NCBI GenBank assembly: GCA_002383485.1
Contig: DFYY01000006.1
Coordinates: 1-64,000, forward strand
From: Bacteroidales bacterium UBA4070
GTDB taxonomy: Bacteria; Bacteroidota; Bacteroidia; Bacteroidales; VadinHA17
DNA length: 64,000 nucleotides
Direction: 5' to 3'
In this document: positions 19,057 to 29,391 of the stretch, in pieces
Position numbering within the stretch: the first letter of the stretch is position 1
Layout of the letters: each line of letters begins with the position of its first letter
Translations under genes and position numbers: made by a program
Notes under the pieces: generated by a model
The model's database searches: none
What the model saw: the letters and a program-made list of their open reading frames with translations, nothing else
What the model was told of the DNA's origin: nothing

Positions 19057-20328
19057 ATGAAGAAATTAGCCCTTGTATTGATAATCCTCTCTACAGGCCT
19101 CGTCTGCAGGTCACAGGATAACATCAGGCTGCAGGAGGCATTTTATGATGCCGAATACTTCCTGATGAGGGGCGACTACGCCGATGCACTTCCCTATTAC
19201 CAGGGCATCTATGCCGCAATGCCTGAAAATGCCAGCATCGCCTTCAGACTCGGACTCTGTTACCTCAACATCGAAGGAAGCAAGAACCTGGCAATCGAGT
19301 ATCTTGAAAAGGCATCGCAAAAGCTGACCGGCAAATACCGGGAAGGATCGCTCCGTCAGGCGGAAGCACCGTATGAAGCGCTATTCTTCCTGGGAGATGC
19401 ATACAGAATAAACTATATGTTCGAGAAGGCAAAGGACGCCTATAACAGGTACCGGCAGACCCTCCTCTCAACCGATCTTCCTAACCTGATGTTTATAGAC
19501 CAGCAGATTGCAGCCTGCAATAACGCACCTGCGATAATGGCCACACCTGTAAAGTTTACTGTGGAAGAGGTTGATGATATAATCAACGATGTTAATGACA
19601 ACTTTTTTCCCGTTGTCTCTGCTGACGGAAAGTCCATAGCCTATATGACCTCCATGAAATTCTATGATGCAATAATGTACTCACGCTTCGTCAGAAACGA
19701 ATGGACCCCGCCGGTAAACATCACCCCCGAGCTGCAGTCGGACGGTGACCACTATGTCTCATGCCTGGCAAACAACGCAGTGATGCTCCTGTCCAAAGAC
19801 GACAATATCAACAGTGACATCTGGATGAGCACTTACAACGGCACCCGCTGGGAACCCGCAAGGAAACTGAAGAAGGAGATTAATACGAAATACTGGGAAG
19901 CCCACGGTTTCATAACTGAAGACGGATCAACACTCATCTTTGCAAGCGACAGGCCGGGCGGATTCGGAGGACTTGACATCTATGTATCGAAGCTAGGAGC
20001 TGACGGCGAATGGGGCATACCTGTAAACATGGGTCCGGAGATTAACACCCCGTTCAACGAAGACCGTCCGTTCCTGACAAACAACGGTAAGATGCTCTTC
20101 TTCGCCTCACAGGGTCATCACAACATGGGCGGCTATGACATATTCAGAAGTGAGTTGCAGTATAACGGACTGTGGAGCACACCCGAGAACCTTGGCTACC
20201 CGCTTAACAATCCTGACGACAATATTTTCTTCTGCCCTGCTGAAAACGGCAAGGCAGGCTATATGTCCATGACGGGAAGGGACGGCGGAGCAGGACGGGC
20301 TGATATCTACCTCATCCGGTTAAAATAA
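19057..20328 (+). CDS. TPR/PD40 repeat periplasmic protein
   Basis: About 424 residues. The start MKKLALVLIIL (19057) is chosen because it opens a signal peptide; upstream in-frame ATGs at 19030 and 19051 would add residues before it. TPR-like N-terminus (~25-140), then PD40 blades with GGLDIYVSKL and GGYDIFRSEL. It ends right after the propeller, with no OmpA, SPOR or anchor domain. Second of three tandem paralogues, directly after the first and almost certainly co-transcribed. Probably periplasmic or attached to an outer-membrane partner. Confidence 0.82.
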   Translation: MKKLALVLIILSTGLVCRSQDNIRLQEAFYDAEYFLMRGDYADALPYYQGIYAAMPENASIAFRLGLCYLNIEGSKNLAIEYLEKASQKLTGKYREGSLRQAEAPYEALFFLGDAYRINYMFEKAKDAYNRYRQTLLSTDLPNLMFIDQQIAACNNAPAIMATPVKFTVEEVDDIINDVNDNFFPVVSADGKSIAYMTSMKFYDAIMYSRFVRNEWTPPVNITPELQSDGDHYVSCLANNAVMLLSKDDNINSDIWMSTYNGTRWEPARKLKKEINTKYWEAHGFITEDGSTLIFASDRPGGFGGLDIYVSKLGADGEWGIPVNMGPEINTPFNEDRPFLTNNGKMLFFASQGHHNMGGYDIFRSELQYNGLWSTPENLGYPLNNPDDNIFFCPAENGKAGYMSMTGRDGGAGRADIYLIRLK

Positions 20329-20387
20329 TCTTAATCTGCATAGCGCTCATTTCTGCATAAGATTTAATTTTACAGTCAAACTGAAAC

Positions 20388-22034
20388 ATGGGAATAAGGG
20401 GAACACTGCTTCTGATATTATCTGTACTGTTTGTGCCGGTGAACGGCCAGAAGAACAGCGAGATCAAGGAAATCTGGAAGGAGGCTGAATCGCACTACCT
20501 CTATGGTGAGTACGAACTTGCCAACCCGCTCTACCTGATCCTTAATGAACTGAGACCCGGCAATTTCAATATCAAGTACAAGATCGGCAATTGCTATCTT
20601 AATATCTTTGACGAGAAACCGAAAGCTATTCCTTTCCTCGAAGAGGCAGTCAGAAGTACAAGCTATGATTCCAAAACCGGGAAACTGAAGGAGAATCGGG
20701 CGCCGCTTGACGCATATTTTTCCCTCGGCAACGCATACCGCATTACAAACAGGCTTGACAGTGCACTCAATACATACCTTTTTTTCCAGAAACTGATCAC
20801 AGGGGCATCTGCAATGCAGAACCAGGAGTTCGTCAACCAGCAGATGCAGGCATGCAAAGTTGCTGAAGGGAGCATGAACAACCCGGTTAAGGTGCTCATC
20901 CAGCCGCTTAAGGAATATATCAACCAGGGCTCAGTCAATGACAGGCCGGTAGTCAGCTATGACGGCAGCACAATGGCATATACTGAAAGAAGAGGCCTTG
21001 AGAGTGTCATCTTCATTACCCGCCGCGAGGGCGATTCATGGGCCACCCCTATGGACATAACCAGCGAGGCTGGAATGGGAACCGACTGCCATACTACCTC
21101 ACTCAACAGCGACGGAACAGAACTTTACCTGTTTAAGAACGACAACTACGACGGCAATCTGTATGTTACAAGATATGTAAACGGCAGCTGGTCACAAATT
21201 GAAAAACTCAATAAAAACATAAACACCCGTTTCTACGAATCCCATGCAGCAATCTCCCCCGACGGGAAAAAGCTCTACTTTACATCAAACAGGGAAGGCG
21301 GACTCGGGGAACTTGATCTCTGGATCTCGGAGAAAGATGCCACGGGCGACTGGGGTATCCCATCCAATCTCGGAAACGTAGTAAACACTCCGTACAACGA
21401 AGAGACCCCGTTTATTTCCGGCGATGGCAATACACTGACATTCAGCTCCGAAGGCCATGGGTCAATGGGCGGATATGACATCTTCCTCTCGAAACTTTCC
21501 GCCGGCCAGTGGACCAGCCCGGTAAATATAGGTTACCCCGTCAGCACAACCGACGACAATATAGCCTTTCAGCCTTATATGAACGGAGCCTACGGGTTCT
21601 ACTCCATCATGACCGGGTACAAGAAGAAGGAGATCGCCCTGGTAACATTCAATCCGCCTGAGGAAGAACGCCATGACACCATAACAATCAGCTTCGATCC
21701 CGCTGACCTGCCATACCTTGCATCACTTGACTCAACTCTCCTTGTAACCGACCGGGTGATCAGGGACGTAAAGGATACCGATGCTGATATTGATCCTGAG
21801 GTCCTTTACTATACGGTACAGGTAATGGCTCTCTACAACCCTGTAGATCCGGACTATTTCGAATACGCTGACATTGTTGTGTTCTATAACAGGGATGACA
21901 GGTTTTACAGGTATACCACCGGCACTTTTGACCTGAAATCCGAGGCATACGCTGAGAAGGAGCGACTGCTCCGGCTGGGATACCCCGATGACATCTTCGT
22001 GAAGAAAGTCTACAGGAATGATTCTGGAAAATGA
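20388..22034 (+). CDS. TPR/PD40 repeat protein with C-terminal SPOR-like domain
   Basis: A 548-residue third paralogue: signal peptide (1-~20), TPR-like helices, PD40 blades (GGLGELDLWIS, GGYDIFLSKL), then a C-terminal ~75 residues (YYTVQVMALYN ... GYPDDIFVKKVYR) that read like a SPOR domain, which binds peptidoglycan stripped of stem peptides. This gives the cluster three different ways to end: membrane anchor, none, and peptidoglycan-binding. The GNAT gene begins inside its last 17 bases. Confidence 0.8.
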   Translation: MGIRGTLLLILSVLFVPVNGQKNSEIKEIWKEAESHYLYGEYELANPLYLILNELRPGNFNIKYKIGNCYLNIFDEKPKAIPFLEEAVRSTSYDSKTGKLKENRAPLDAYFSLGNAYRITNRLDSALNTYLFFQKLITGASAMQNQEFVNQQMQACKVAEGSMNNPVKVLIQPLKEYINQGSVNDRPVVSYDGSTMAYTERRGLESVIFITRREGDSWATPMDITSEAGMGTDCHTTSLNSDGTELYLFKNDNYDGNLYVTRYVNGSWSQIEKLNKNINTRFYESHAAISPDGKKLYFTSNREGGLGELDLWISEKDATGDWGIPSNLGNVVNTPYNEETPFISGDGNTLTFSSEGHGSMGGYDIFLSKLSAGQWTSPVNIGYPVSTTDDNIAFQPYMNGAYGFYSIMTGYKKKEIALVTFNPPEEERHDTITISFDPADLPYLASLDSTLLVTDRVIRDVKDTDADIDPEVLYYTVQVMALYNPVDPDYFEYADIVVFYNRDDRFYRYTTGTFDLKSEAYAEKERLLRLGYPDDIFVKKVYRNDSGK

Positions 22035-22548
22035 CGGAATCAGGCTTCGGGCAGTTGAACCCGAAGACCTTGAAACACTTTACCGTTGGGAAAACGACGA
22101 AGCAAACTGGAAACAGAGCAATAACTTTACCCCATATTCAAGATACGTACTAAAAAAGTATATTGCCGGTTCAGGCAAAACAATCTACGAAACGGGTCAA
22201 CTGAGACTTATGATTGACATTCTGCCGGCTGTGCGGACCATAGGAGCCATTGATCTCTTTGACTTTGATCATTTCCACAGCAGGGCAGGGGTGGGTATCC
22301 TGATTGCCGATCCGGCTGACAGAAAAAAGGGTTACGCCTCCTCGGCCCTTACCTGCCTTTTAACTTATGCCTTTGAAACCCTCGGCCTGCATCAGCTATG
22401 GTGCAACATCATGGAAACCAACACGGAGAGCCTGAATCTTTTTCTTGCGCACGGTTTCATACAGTGCGCAGCCAAAAAGGAATGGGTTCGCTCGGGTGAC
22501 ACCATGATTACTGAATATACCCTGCAGCTCATCAACCTCCAAAAATAA
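22018..22548 (+). CDS. GNAT family N-acetyltransferase
   Basis: A 176-residue acetyl-CoA-dependent acetyltransferase. The start overlaps the PD40-SPOR gene by 17 bases. The acetyl-CoA loop appears as ADPADRKKGYASSAL (~98-112), with the usual beta-strand before it (GVGILIAD) and NTESLNLFLAHGF near the end. It resembles SpeG/RimJ-type enzymes, but the substrate is not predictable. Confidence 0.9.
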   Translation: MILENDGIRLRAVEPEDLETLYRWENDEANWKQSNNFTPYSRYVLKKYIAGSGKTIYETGQLRLMIDILPAVRTIGAIDLFDFDHFHSRAGVGILIADPADRKKGYASSALTCLLTYAFETLGLHQLWCNIMETNTESLNLFLAHGFIQCAAKKEWVRSGDTMITEYTLQLINLQK

Positions 22549-22580
22549 ATACTGCCCAGGGGGGTTGGGCAGTATTACTT
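22549..22580 (+). terminator. Terminator between convergent genes
   Basis: ATACTGCCCA and TGGGCAGTAT form a strong 10-base stem with a short G-rich loop, followed by a T-rich run. It lies between GNAT (+) and the LuxR-type gene (-) and may serve both directions. Confidence 0.75.
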
Positions 22581-22735
22581 TCTCTTCCGGCTTAAAGAAA
22601 GAAGTACCATTGTCAGCCGGAGAGAGGAAACGGGGAATCTAAAAAACACTAATCCTTAAACTCCTCTGTTGTTCCGCTTGCAAGGCAAAAATAACAAGTC
22701 CGTTATGACCGTGCAATACCTATTTTTGGGTATTT

Positions 22736-23503
22736 TTATATGATTCCATTGGAAGCTGCAAACAGCAGCATATCAACCATATTGGAGGTCCCCGTCTTGC
22801 TCATTATGTTCCTGCGGTGAGTATTGACAGTAAACTCGCTGAGATTCAGCTCGGATGCAATCTTCCTGCTTGTAAATCCCTGTGATATGTAGTATATTAT
22901 CTCCTGCTCCCTTCTTGAGATCAACAGTCCTTTCCGTGAATCCTGCGGCAGTTCCTTCAACGGTTTGCCCCCAAGTAGTGCAAAGGAGACCATGGTGCCG
23001 CAATGAACGTGCGATATGTCACGTATCTCTGCCATATCATAAATGCCACCTGCCGGGTCAGTGTGGCGGGATATTGTCAGGGAGATCCTGGTATATTTTC
23101 CGTTACTTTTTGCAGCCCTGTATGCCATGTAAAGCGCAATGTGCCTGTTTGATCCGCCGGAAATATAATTCAGTTCCCTGTTTAGCGCCATCTTGCCGAT
23201 TTCGAAGACGGCCTTACTGTCATCCGGATGGATGATGCCAAACAGCTTCCAGAAATCAAACTCCTCAGGTGCATATCCAAGTACATTGATAATATTGGGA
23301 CTGACAAAGAGCATCCTCAGTGAAGAATAATCTGCCAGGAAAAAACACCTGTTCGAGTGGTCAAATAGCTCGAGCACCTGGCTGTCAACCTTTAGCGTAC
23401 CTTTAAACGGCACTCTGAGGGATTTTCCCAGTGTCTCCCTGAACAGCTTCTCCCATGACTCCGCTCCGGGTCTTTTCTCATTCATGTCTGCCTCGTCAGC
23501 CAC
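22736..23503 (-). CDS. PAS domain LuxR-type transcriptional regulator
   Basis: A 255-residue protein: a PAS-like sensor region (~45-165, with DYSSLRMLFVSPNI and a later IHPDDSKAVFEIGK) and a C-terminal LuxR helix-turn-helix (~195-250) with SRREQEIIYYISQGFTSRKI and VNTHRRNIMSKTG. There is no receiver or kinase domain, so it is a one-component regulator whose ligand is unknown. Divergent neighbours give no clear target. An isolated gene with a strong terminator beyond its 3' end. Confidence 0.88.
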   Translation of the reverse strand: MADEADMNEKRPGAESWEKLFRETLGKSLRVPFKGTLKVDSQVLELFDHSNRCFFLADYSSLRMLFVSPNIINVLGYAPEEFDFWKLFGIIHPDDSKAVFEIGKMALNRELNYISGGSNRHIALYMAYRAAKSNGKYTRISLTISRHTDPAGGIYDMAEIRDISHVHCGTMVSFALLGGKPLKELPQDSRKGLLISRREQEIIYYISQGFTSRKIASELNLSEFTVNTHRRNIMSKTGTSNMVDMLLFAASNGII

Positions 23504-23603
23504 ATTTTACTATTGTTTACAATTATTTCGGAATTCTGTAACATCTATCAGATTCTTCAGCCTCTGTTCCAGGCCTCAGATATCCGGATTAATATCATGC
23601 TGA

Positions 23604-24656
23604 CTACATATTTTTCTTCTGCACCTCCTGCCGGTCGTTTCTCCTGGCAGCCAGCATCCCGCAGGCGGCCGCAATGTCTGCTCCCCTCGATTTTCGTACC
23701 GATGCCCCGATCCCTGATGTCACCAGCTCATGCTTGAACCGCATCATTGTCTCACCGTCAGAACAACGGTCGTCATTCACGTCAGCAGGGTGATAAGGAA
23801 GAAGATTCACCCTGATGTCCGTGTCTGAAAGCAACCTTTTCAGCTCGGTAAGATGCCTGTCGGTGTCATTCTTTCCACCTATCATTACATACGCCACGGA
23901 GAAACGTCTCTTGTTACGGTTATTATACTCCTTCAGCAGGTTCAGCGTCTCAGTGAACGGCCAGCGTGCCTCGGCAGGAATTACCTCGCGCCTCTCCTCC
24001 GGGAAAGGGGAATGCAGGCTTAGGGTGATATTGCACTCCGTCTCCTCAAGTAACCTCTTCACCGCGGGAGTCACTCCCACCGTGGAAACAGTCACCCTCC
24101 TCCTCCCGGCAGCCAGGCCCCACTCTGCCGTGAAGATCCTGCATGCTTTGATCACTGCCTCAATATTGTCACCCGGTTCACCCATACCCATCAGTACGAT
24201 GTGCGTGACCGGATCCTGAATGCTGACAACCTGGTTGACTATCTCTCCGGCAGTCAGATTGCCTCCCCATCCGTTTCGCCCGGTGGCGCAAAAATGACAA
24301 CCCATACGGCAGCCCGCCTGCACCGAGACACATACTGTGCGGCGTTTGCCGTCAGGCAGCCATACTGTCTCATGCGTCAGCCCGCCGCCATCGGAAAAAA
24401 GGTATTTGACAGAGCCGTCGGAAGAAACCTCCGAGACTATGGGAGAACGCAGTCCTGTCACTACATGTCCGGACAGAACCTGCAAAACCCTGACCGGGAT
24501 ATCATTGATCTCATCAAAGGATTTTATCCCCCTCCTGTATACCCAATACAGAATTCTGCGGGCATAACGCTCATCCAGCTCCAGACTACCCATAAGCGAT
24601 TCAGCATCTGACAGAACCATGCCAGATATCATCTTCAGATTCACTCTATCCTCCAC
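23604..24656 (-). CDS. rlmN: 23S rRNA/tRNA (adenine-C2)-methyltransferase RlmN
   Basis: Radical SAM methyltransferase that modifies A2503 of 23S rRNA and A37 of some tRNAs. The 4Fe-4S motif CRMGCHFC is at ~115. GMGEPGDN follows at ~157, and the second catalytic cysteine is in ADIAAACGML near the C-terminus. Length 350 is normal. Stands alone on the minus strand. Confidence 0.95.
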   Translation of the reverse strand: MEDRVNLKMISGMVLSDAESLMGSLELDERYARRILYWVYRRGIKSFDEINDIPVRVLQVLSGHVVTGLRSPIVSEVSSDGSVKYLFSDGGGLTHETVWLPDGKRRTVCVSVQAGCRMGCHFCATGRNGWGGNLTAGEIVNQVVSIQDPVTHIVLMGMGEPGDNIEAVIKACRIFTAEWGLAAGRRRVTVSTVGVTPAVKRLLEETECNITLSLHSPFPEERREVIPAEARWPFTETLNLLKEYNNRNKRRFSVAYVMIGGKNDTDRHLTELKRLLSDTDIRVNLLPYHPADVNDDRCSDGETMMRFKHELVTSGIGASVRKSRGADIAAACGMLAARRNDRQEVQKKNM

Positions 24657-24749
24657 CGTTGTAAAGATATTAAATTACCTGTTTTATGCTTTTTTTTTAC
24701 ATCTTTATATGGCATAAAGGACTGCAACAGGTCCGATGAACATATTGTG

Positions 24750-26975
24750 ATGGAAGTTCCCGCGAGCAAAAGAAGGTTTGGTACTTTACCGGTTTATTTT
24801 ACGGCTGTTTCCACCATACTCGGAGCCATCCTGTTTCTCCGTTTCGGATTTGCCGTGGGGACACTTGGTTTCTGGGGCGCTCTCCTGCTGATCATCCTGG
24901 GGCATGCGGTGACAATTCCCACTGCCCTGGCCCTTTCAGAGATTGCCACGAACAAAAGGGTCGAGGGCGGCGGTGAGTATTTCATCATATCCAGGTCGTT
25001 CGGCCTTAATATCGGTGCAACAATCGGCATCGCCCTGTTCCTGTCCCAGGCTATCAGCGTGGCTTTCTACATCATAGCCTTCACCGAGGCATTCGAATTT
25101 TTCTTCAATTTTGCGGCACAGCGCCTCTCCCTGGTTCTCCCCAGGCAGCTGATAAGCCTGCCGGTTACAATAATCCTCGGACTGGTCATACTGCGCAAGG
25201 GATCAAACACAGGAGTAAAGCTGCTTTATGGTGTGGTAGCTATCCTTTTTCTTACCCTGCTTCTCTTTTTCCTTGGCAAACCTGCAGAAGGAAGCCTGGC
25301 GCCGGGTCATCTTCCGGCGGGAGACATTCGCAACATGGGCGATCTCTTCCTGGTATTTGCAATCTGTTTCCCTGCCTTCACCGGGATAACAGCAGGGGTG
25401 GGTCTCTCAGGCGATCTGCGTAATCCGGCCAGGTCAATCCCTATGGGCACCATACTTGCCACTGTCACCGGATTGATTGTCTACATACTGGTTATCTACA
25501 AGCTGGCAATATCAGCCTCACCTGAGGAGATGCTCGGGAACCAGCTCATCATGGGGAAAATTGCCATTGCCGGAGCAGTGATTGTTCCCCTTGGCCTTGC
25601 AGCATCAACCCTCTCATCTGCCCTGGGTTCCATCCTGGTTGCGCCACGGACCCTGCAGGCCCTGGCAACTGATGCCTCCTTCCCGTCAATGAGGATTAAC
25701 AGATGGCTCGCGGCAGCAAGAAGCCAGGACGGAGAACCGGTCAACGCCACATTGGTAACGCTGGTTATCGCAATCCTCTTCGTCGCCCTCGGCAACGTCA
25801 ACGCGGTTGCTGAGATAATCTCGATGTTCTTCCTTGTCACCTACGGCTCCCTCTGCCTCATCTCCTTCCTGAACCACTTCGGGGCATCCCCTTCCTACCG
25901 GCCATCGTTCAGGTCCAAATGGTACCTCTCCCTTCTTGGCTTTGTCGTTGCGGTTATCGTTATGTTCAGGATAAATACACTGTACGCGCTTACAGCAGTT
26001 ATCCTGATAATCTTGATTTATTCATACATAAACCGATATCACAGAAACAGGACCGGACTCGAGTCTCTCTTCGCTAACACCCTCTTCCAGATAAACCGTA
26101 ATCTTCAGGTCTACCTGCAGAAGAGCGAGAGCAGACGCAAGGAGAAAGAGTGGAGACCCGGTGTGATCTGTATCTCGAAGGACTCCTTCAGGAGAGAGAG
26201 AGCCTTCAGACTTTTAAACTGGCTGTCATACAGTTACGGTTTCGGCACCTACCTTCACAGAATCGACGGATATTACTCGCGCGCCACCAGCCTGCAAGCT
26301 TCCGAGGAGCTGGCAAAGCTGATTGAATTATATGATACCTCCCATAATCATGTCTATGTTGATACCATCATCTCCCCTTCCTACACCTCGGCCATAGTGC
26401 AGGCAATACAGGTGCCCGGGATCTCAGGCATGGAAAATAATATGGTTGTCTTTGAATATGACAAGGAGAATCCGGAAAATCTTGGAGAGATAATTGACAA
26501 TATAAGGCTGATCAAGGCGGGCAATTTCGATATATGTCTGCTGGCGTCCGCCTCCAAGGAGATGACCTACAGCAAGGGAATTCACGTGTGGATAGACTTT
26601 AATGAGCCGGAGAATGCAAGCCTTCTTATACTGCTCAGCTTCATCATCTCAGGGCACCCCGACTGGAAGAAATCGTTCATCAAGGTCTTCAGCACCTGCA
26701 AGCCTGGTCAGTTTGAGGATACCAGGCGGCAGATGGCTGATCTTATGAGCTCGGGCCGTCTTCCCATTACAGAAAAGAACATCGAAATAATTGAAGTCGA
26801 TCACGGCAGTTCTGTCAGGAGCCTGATAAACGAAAGATCTTCGTCGGCCGCACTTGTGATGACCGGCTTCAGGCCGGAAACGCTCAAACACAACGGCGAG
26901 GCCAATCTGGGCGGTTATGATGCAGTCGGCACGATCCTATTTGTCAACTCCCAGTATCAGAAGGAGATCGTATAA
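24750..26975 (+). CDS. APC superfamily permease (cation-chloride-cotransporter-like)
   Basis: About 741 residues. The ATG at 24750 is preferred to the GTG just before it. Residues ~15-430 hold about 12 membrane helices, with GTLPVYFTAVSTILGAILFLRFG (split here as GTLPVYFTAV and LGAILFLRFG) at TM1, resembling amino-acid permeases and NKCC-type transporters. The remaining ~300 residues form a cytoplasmic domain like that of prokaryotic CCC/APC proteins. Substrate unknown: amino acids or K/Na/Cl are both possible. Single gene with weak termination signal downstream. Confidence 0.85.
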   Translation: MEVPASKRRFGTLPVYFTAVSTILGAILFLRFGFAVGTLGFWGALLLIILGHAVTIPTALALSEIATNKRVEGGGEYFIISRSFGLNIGATIGIALFLSQAISVAFYIIAFTEAFEFFFNFAAQRLSLVLPRQLISLPVTIILGLVILRKGSNTGVKLLYGVVAILFLTLLLFFLGKPAEGSLAPGHLPAGDIRNMGDLFLVFAICFPAFTGITAGVGLSGDLRNPARSIPMGTILATVTGLIVYILVIYKLAISASPEEMLGNQLIMGKIAIAGAVIVPLGLAASTLSSALGSILVAPRTLQALATDASFPSMRINRWLAAARSQDGEPVNATLVTLVIAILFVALGNVNAVAEIISMFFLVTYGSLCLISFLNHFGASPSYRPSFRSKWYLSLLGFVVAVIVMFRINTLYALTAVILIILIYSYINRYHRNRTGLESLFANTLFQINRNLQVYLQKSESRRKEKEWRPGVICISKDSFRRERAFRLLNWLSYSYGFGTYLHRIDGYYSRATSLQASEELAKLIELYDTSHNHVYVDTIISPSYTSAIVQAIQVPGISGMENNMVVFEYDKENPENLGEIIDNIRLIKAGNFDICLLASASKEMTYSKGIHVWIDFNEPENASLLILLSFIISGHPDWKKSFIKVFSTCKPGQFEDTRRQMADLMSSGRLPITEKNIEIIEVDHGSSVRSLINERSSSAALVMTGFRPETLKHNGEANLGGYDAVGTILFVNSQYQKEIV

Positions 26976-26980
26976 AAAAA

Positions 26981-27018
26981 AAGAGGTGCCCCCCCGGTAA
27001 TGAAAGGCGTCCTCTCTT
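26981..27018. terminator. Weak terminator-like hairpin between convergent genes
   Basis: AAGAGG (26981-26986) can pair with CCTCTCTT (27011-27018) around a long, partly paired loop, between the permease (+) and the M3 peptidase (-). The structure is imperfect. Confidence 0.35.
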
Positions 27019-27043
27019 AATATGAATTGTTTACGGCGGAGGA

Positions 27044-29137
27044 TCAGTTCAGTCCCCTGTTTTTCAGCAGCGGCTCGATCTCCGGCTCGCGTCCACGGAA
27101 GTTGAGATACATCTGTTCAGCGTCCATTGTGCCCATTTTTTCAAGCACATTCTTCCGGAATGATGTTGCCGTTTCCTGATCAAATATGCCTTTCTCCCTG
27201 AATGCCTCAAAGGCGTCGTTGTCAAGCACCGCAGCCCATGTATACACATAGTATCCTGCATCATAACCGTCTATCATGTGAAGGAAATAGGTACTGCGGT
27301 ACCTTGGTTCGATCTCGGGAATAAGGCCGATTTTCTTCATGGTCTCCTTCTCGAACTGCTGCGGATCAACAGTCACAGGTGCCTCGAGTGAATAATAAGC
27401 CATATCAAGCAGTGAGGCGGCCATTATCTCCACATTGTCAAATCCCGTGTTGAAATAGCTGCTGTTCCTGATCTTCTCAACCAGCTCCTGCGGGATCACC
27501 TCGCCTGTTTCATAATGTTTGGCGTACATGGCCAGTACCTCTGGCTGTGTAACCCAGTGCTCCATTATCTGAGAGGGCAGCTCAACGATATCCCACGCAA
27601 CAGTGGTGCCTGAATAGGTATTCTCTGAGAAGAGCCCCTGCAGACCGTGTCCGAACTCGTGGAAAAGGGTAAGGACGTCATCCATGCTCAGAAGCGCGGG
27701 CTTGTCTCCTGCCGGCGGGGTAAAGTTGCCGACAATTGTCACAACGGGAGTGATCTCTTTGCCGTCAATAACCTGGTGATCACGGTAGCCACCGCACCAT
27801 GCTCCCTGGCGCTTGCTCTCACGAGGGTAGAAATCCATATAGAGTACCCCCACATGGCTTCCGTCAGCCTCCTTAACCTCAAAGGCCTGGGCATCAGGAT
27901 GAGGTAAGGGGATATTTTCAATACGGGTAAAGGTAATACCGTACAGCTTATTGGCTACCGCGAAGGCGCCATCACGCACATTGTCAAGGCTGAAGTAAGG
28001 CCTCAGTTCGTTGTCGTCAAGATTATACTTGCTCTTGCGAAGCTTCTCGGCATAGTACCACCAGTCGTGCGGTTCGAGCTTGAAAGTGCCGCCTTCGGCA
28101 ACAACAATCTGCTGCATCTCATCGCGTTCGCGCTGCGCCACCGGCAGTGCGCGGTTAAGCAGGTCGTTGAGCAGGTTGAGCACATTGTCAGGTGTCTTCG
28201 CCATGCGCGTCTCAAGAACTATATCGGCATGAGTCCTGTATCCGAGGAGTTTTGCCCTGTCAGCCCTGATCCTTACGATGTCAGCAAGGATCTTGTTGTT
28301 GTCAAGCTCATCACCGTTGTTTCCGCGGTTCAGGTAGGCATCATACAGCTTCTTGCGCAGATCACGGTTCTCTGAATACTGCAGGAATGGCAACATGCTG
28401 GGCTTCTGGGTGGTGAAGATCCACTTGCCTTCCATGCCCTCACCCTTTGCCGTTTCGGCTGCAGTAGTAACTACGCTTTCGGGCAGGCCTTTCAGGTCGG
28501 CCTCATTGTCAATCACAAGCTTGAACTTGTTGGTTTCGGACAGTACGTTCTGGCTGAATTTTACGGTAAGTACGGAGAGCTCCTGGTTCATCTTCTTCAG
28601 CTTCTCCTGGTCCTCCGGTCCAAGCAGTGCACCGTTGCGGACAAAACTCTTATAAAGATTTTCAAGCAGGAAGAGCTCCTCTTCGCTGAGCTGTTCCGAT
28701 GCCCTGTTCTCCCATACGCTCCTGATCCGGCTGAAAAGGGTTGCATTGAGAAGAAGCTCATCACTGAAGGCTGATACCTTCGGAGCAATCTCCATCTGGA
28801 GTGTCTCGAGGGTGTCATTGGTATTGGCGCTTGTCTGTGAATAAAACACAGCCGCAACTTTTGAAAGCAGTTCATCCGCCCTGTCAAGCTTTGCAACCGT
28901 ATTGGCAAAGGTGGGAGCCTCCTGGTTGCCGGTGATCTCAGCGATGCTGATCCTGGCAACGGCTATGCCCGAATCAATTGCGGGAAGATAGTGCTCGTTC
29001 TCTATCTGGTCAAACGGGGGAACACTGAACGGGGTGTTCCACTCCGCGAAGAAAGGATTTCCCGGATCCTTTTTCTCAGTGTTGCATGACACAACTGCAA
29101 TGGCTGATGCCATCATCATAATGAGTAGTCTTTTCAC
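27044..29137 (-). CDS. M3 family metallopeptidase (Dcp-like), lipoprotein
   Basis: About 697 residues. A GTG at 29137 is taken as start because it opens a lipoprotein signal (KRLLIMMMASAIAVVSC, lipidated cysteine); the ATG at 29209 would add 24 residues of non-signal sequence containing the promoter-like box. The zinc site HEFGHGLQG lies in the C-terminal third, as in thimet oligopeptidase and peptidyl-dipeptidase Dcp. Likely releases dipeptides from short peptides in the periplasm. Sequence otherwise full length. Confidence 0.92.
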   Translation of the reverse strand: MKRLLIMMMASAIAVVSCNTEKKDPGNPFFAEWNTPFSVPPFDQIENEHYLPAIDSGIAVARISIAEITGNQEAPTFANTVAKLDRADELLSKVAAVFYSQTSANTNDTLETLQMEIAPKVSAFSDELLLNATLFSRIRSVWENRASEQLSEEELFLLENLYKSFVRNGALLGPEDQEKLKKMNQELSVLTVKFSQNVLSETNKFKLVIDNEADLKGLPESVVTTAAETAKGEGMEGKWIFTTQKPSMLPFLQYSENRDLRKKLYDAYLNRGNNGDELDNNKILADIVRIRADRAKLLGYRTHADIVLETRMAKTPDNVLNLLNDLLNRALPVAQRERDEMQQIVVAEGGTFKLEPHDWWYYAEKLRKSKYNLDDNELRPYFSLDNVRDGAFAVANKLYGITFTRIENIPLPHPDAQAFEVKEADGSHVGVLYMDFYPRESKRQGAWCGGYRDHQVIDGKEITPVVTIVGNFTPPAGDKPALLSMDDVLTLFHEFGHGLQGLFSENTYSGTTVAWDIVELPSQIMEHWVTQPEVLAMYAKHYETGEVIPQELVEKIRNSSYFNTGFDNVEIMAASLLDMAYYSLEAPVTVDPQQFEKETMKKIGLIPEIEPRYRSTYFLHMIDGYDAGYYVYTWAAVLDNDAFEAFREKGIFDQETATSFRKNVLEKMGTMDAEQMYLNFRGREPEIEPLLKNRGLN

Positions 29138-29172
29138 GTTGTTTATTTTGAATGGTTTGGATATCAAAGTGC

Positions 29173-29180
29173 CAAAGTTA
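29173..29180 (-). promoter_or_regulatory. -7 box TAACTTTG before the M3 peptidase gene
   Basis: A minus-strand TAnnTTTG match 36 bases upstream of the GTG start, supporting that start over the ATG at 29209, which would lie upstream of this box. Confidence 0.45.
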
Positions 29181-29391
29181 ACCTTTTTGCGAAATCCAAT
29201 TAATGACAATTGGCCCTGAAATTTTTCCTGCTGAAGCTTTCATTCATTTATTGTGTAGCATTGAAATTTTTTGTTGATAACTTGTTAAAGTTTGAAACAT
29301 TTTCCTCTTTCCCGGAGTATAAGGAGCAGTCGCATCACTTAAATTTGATGCGGTCATAAGTTAACCTCGCAGAAAAATTGTCCATTAGCCT

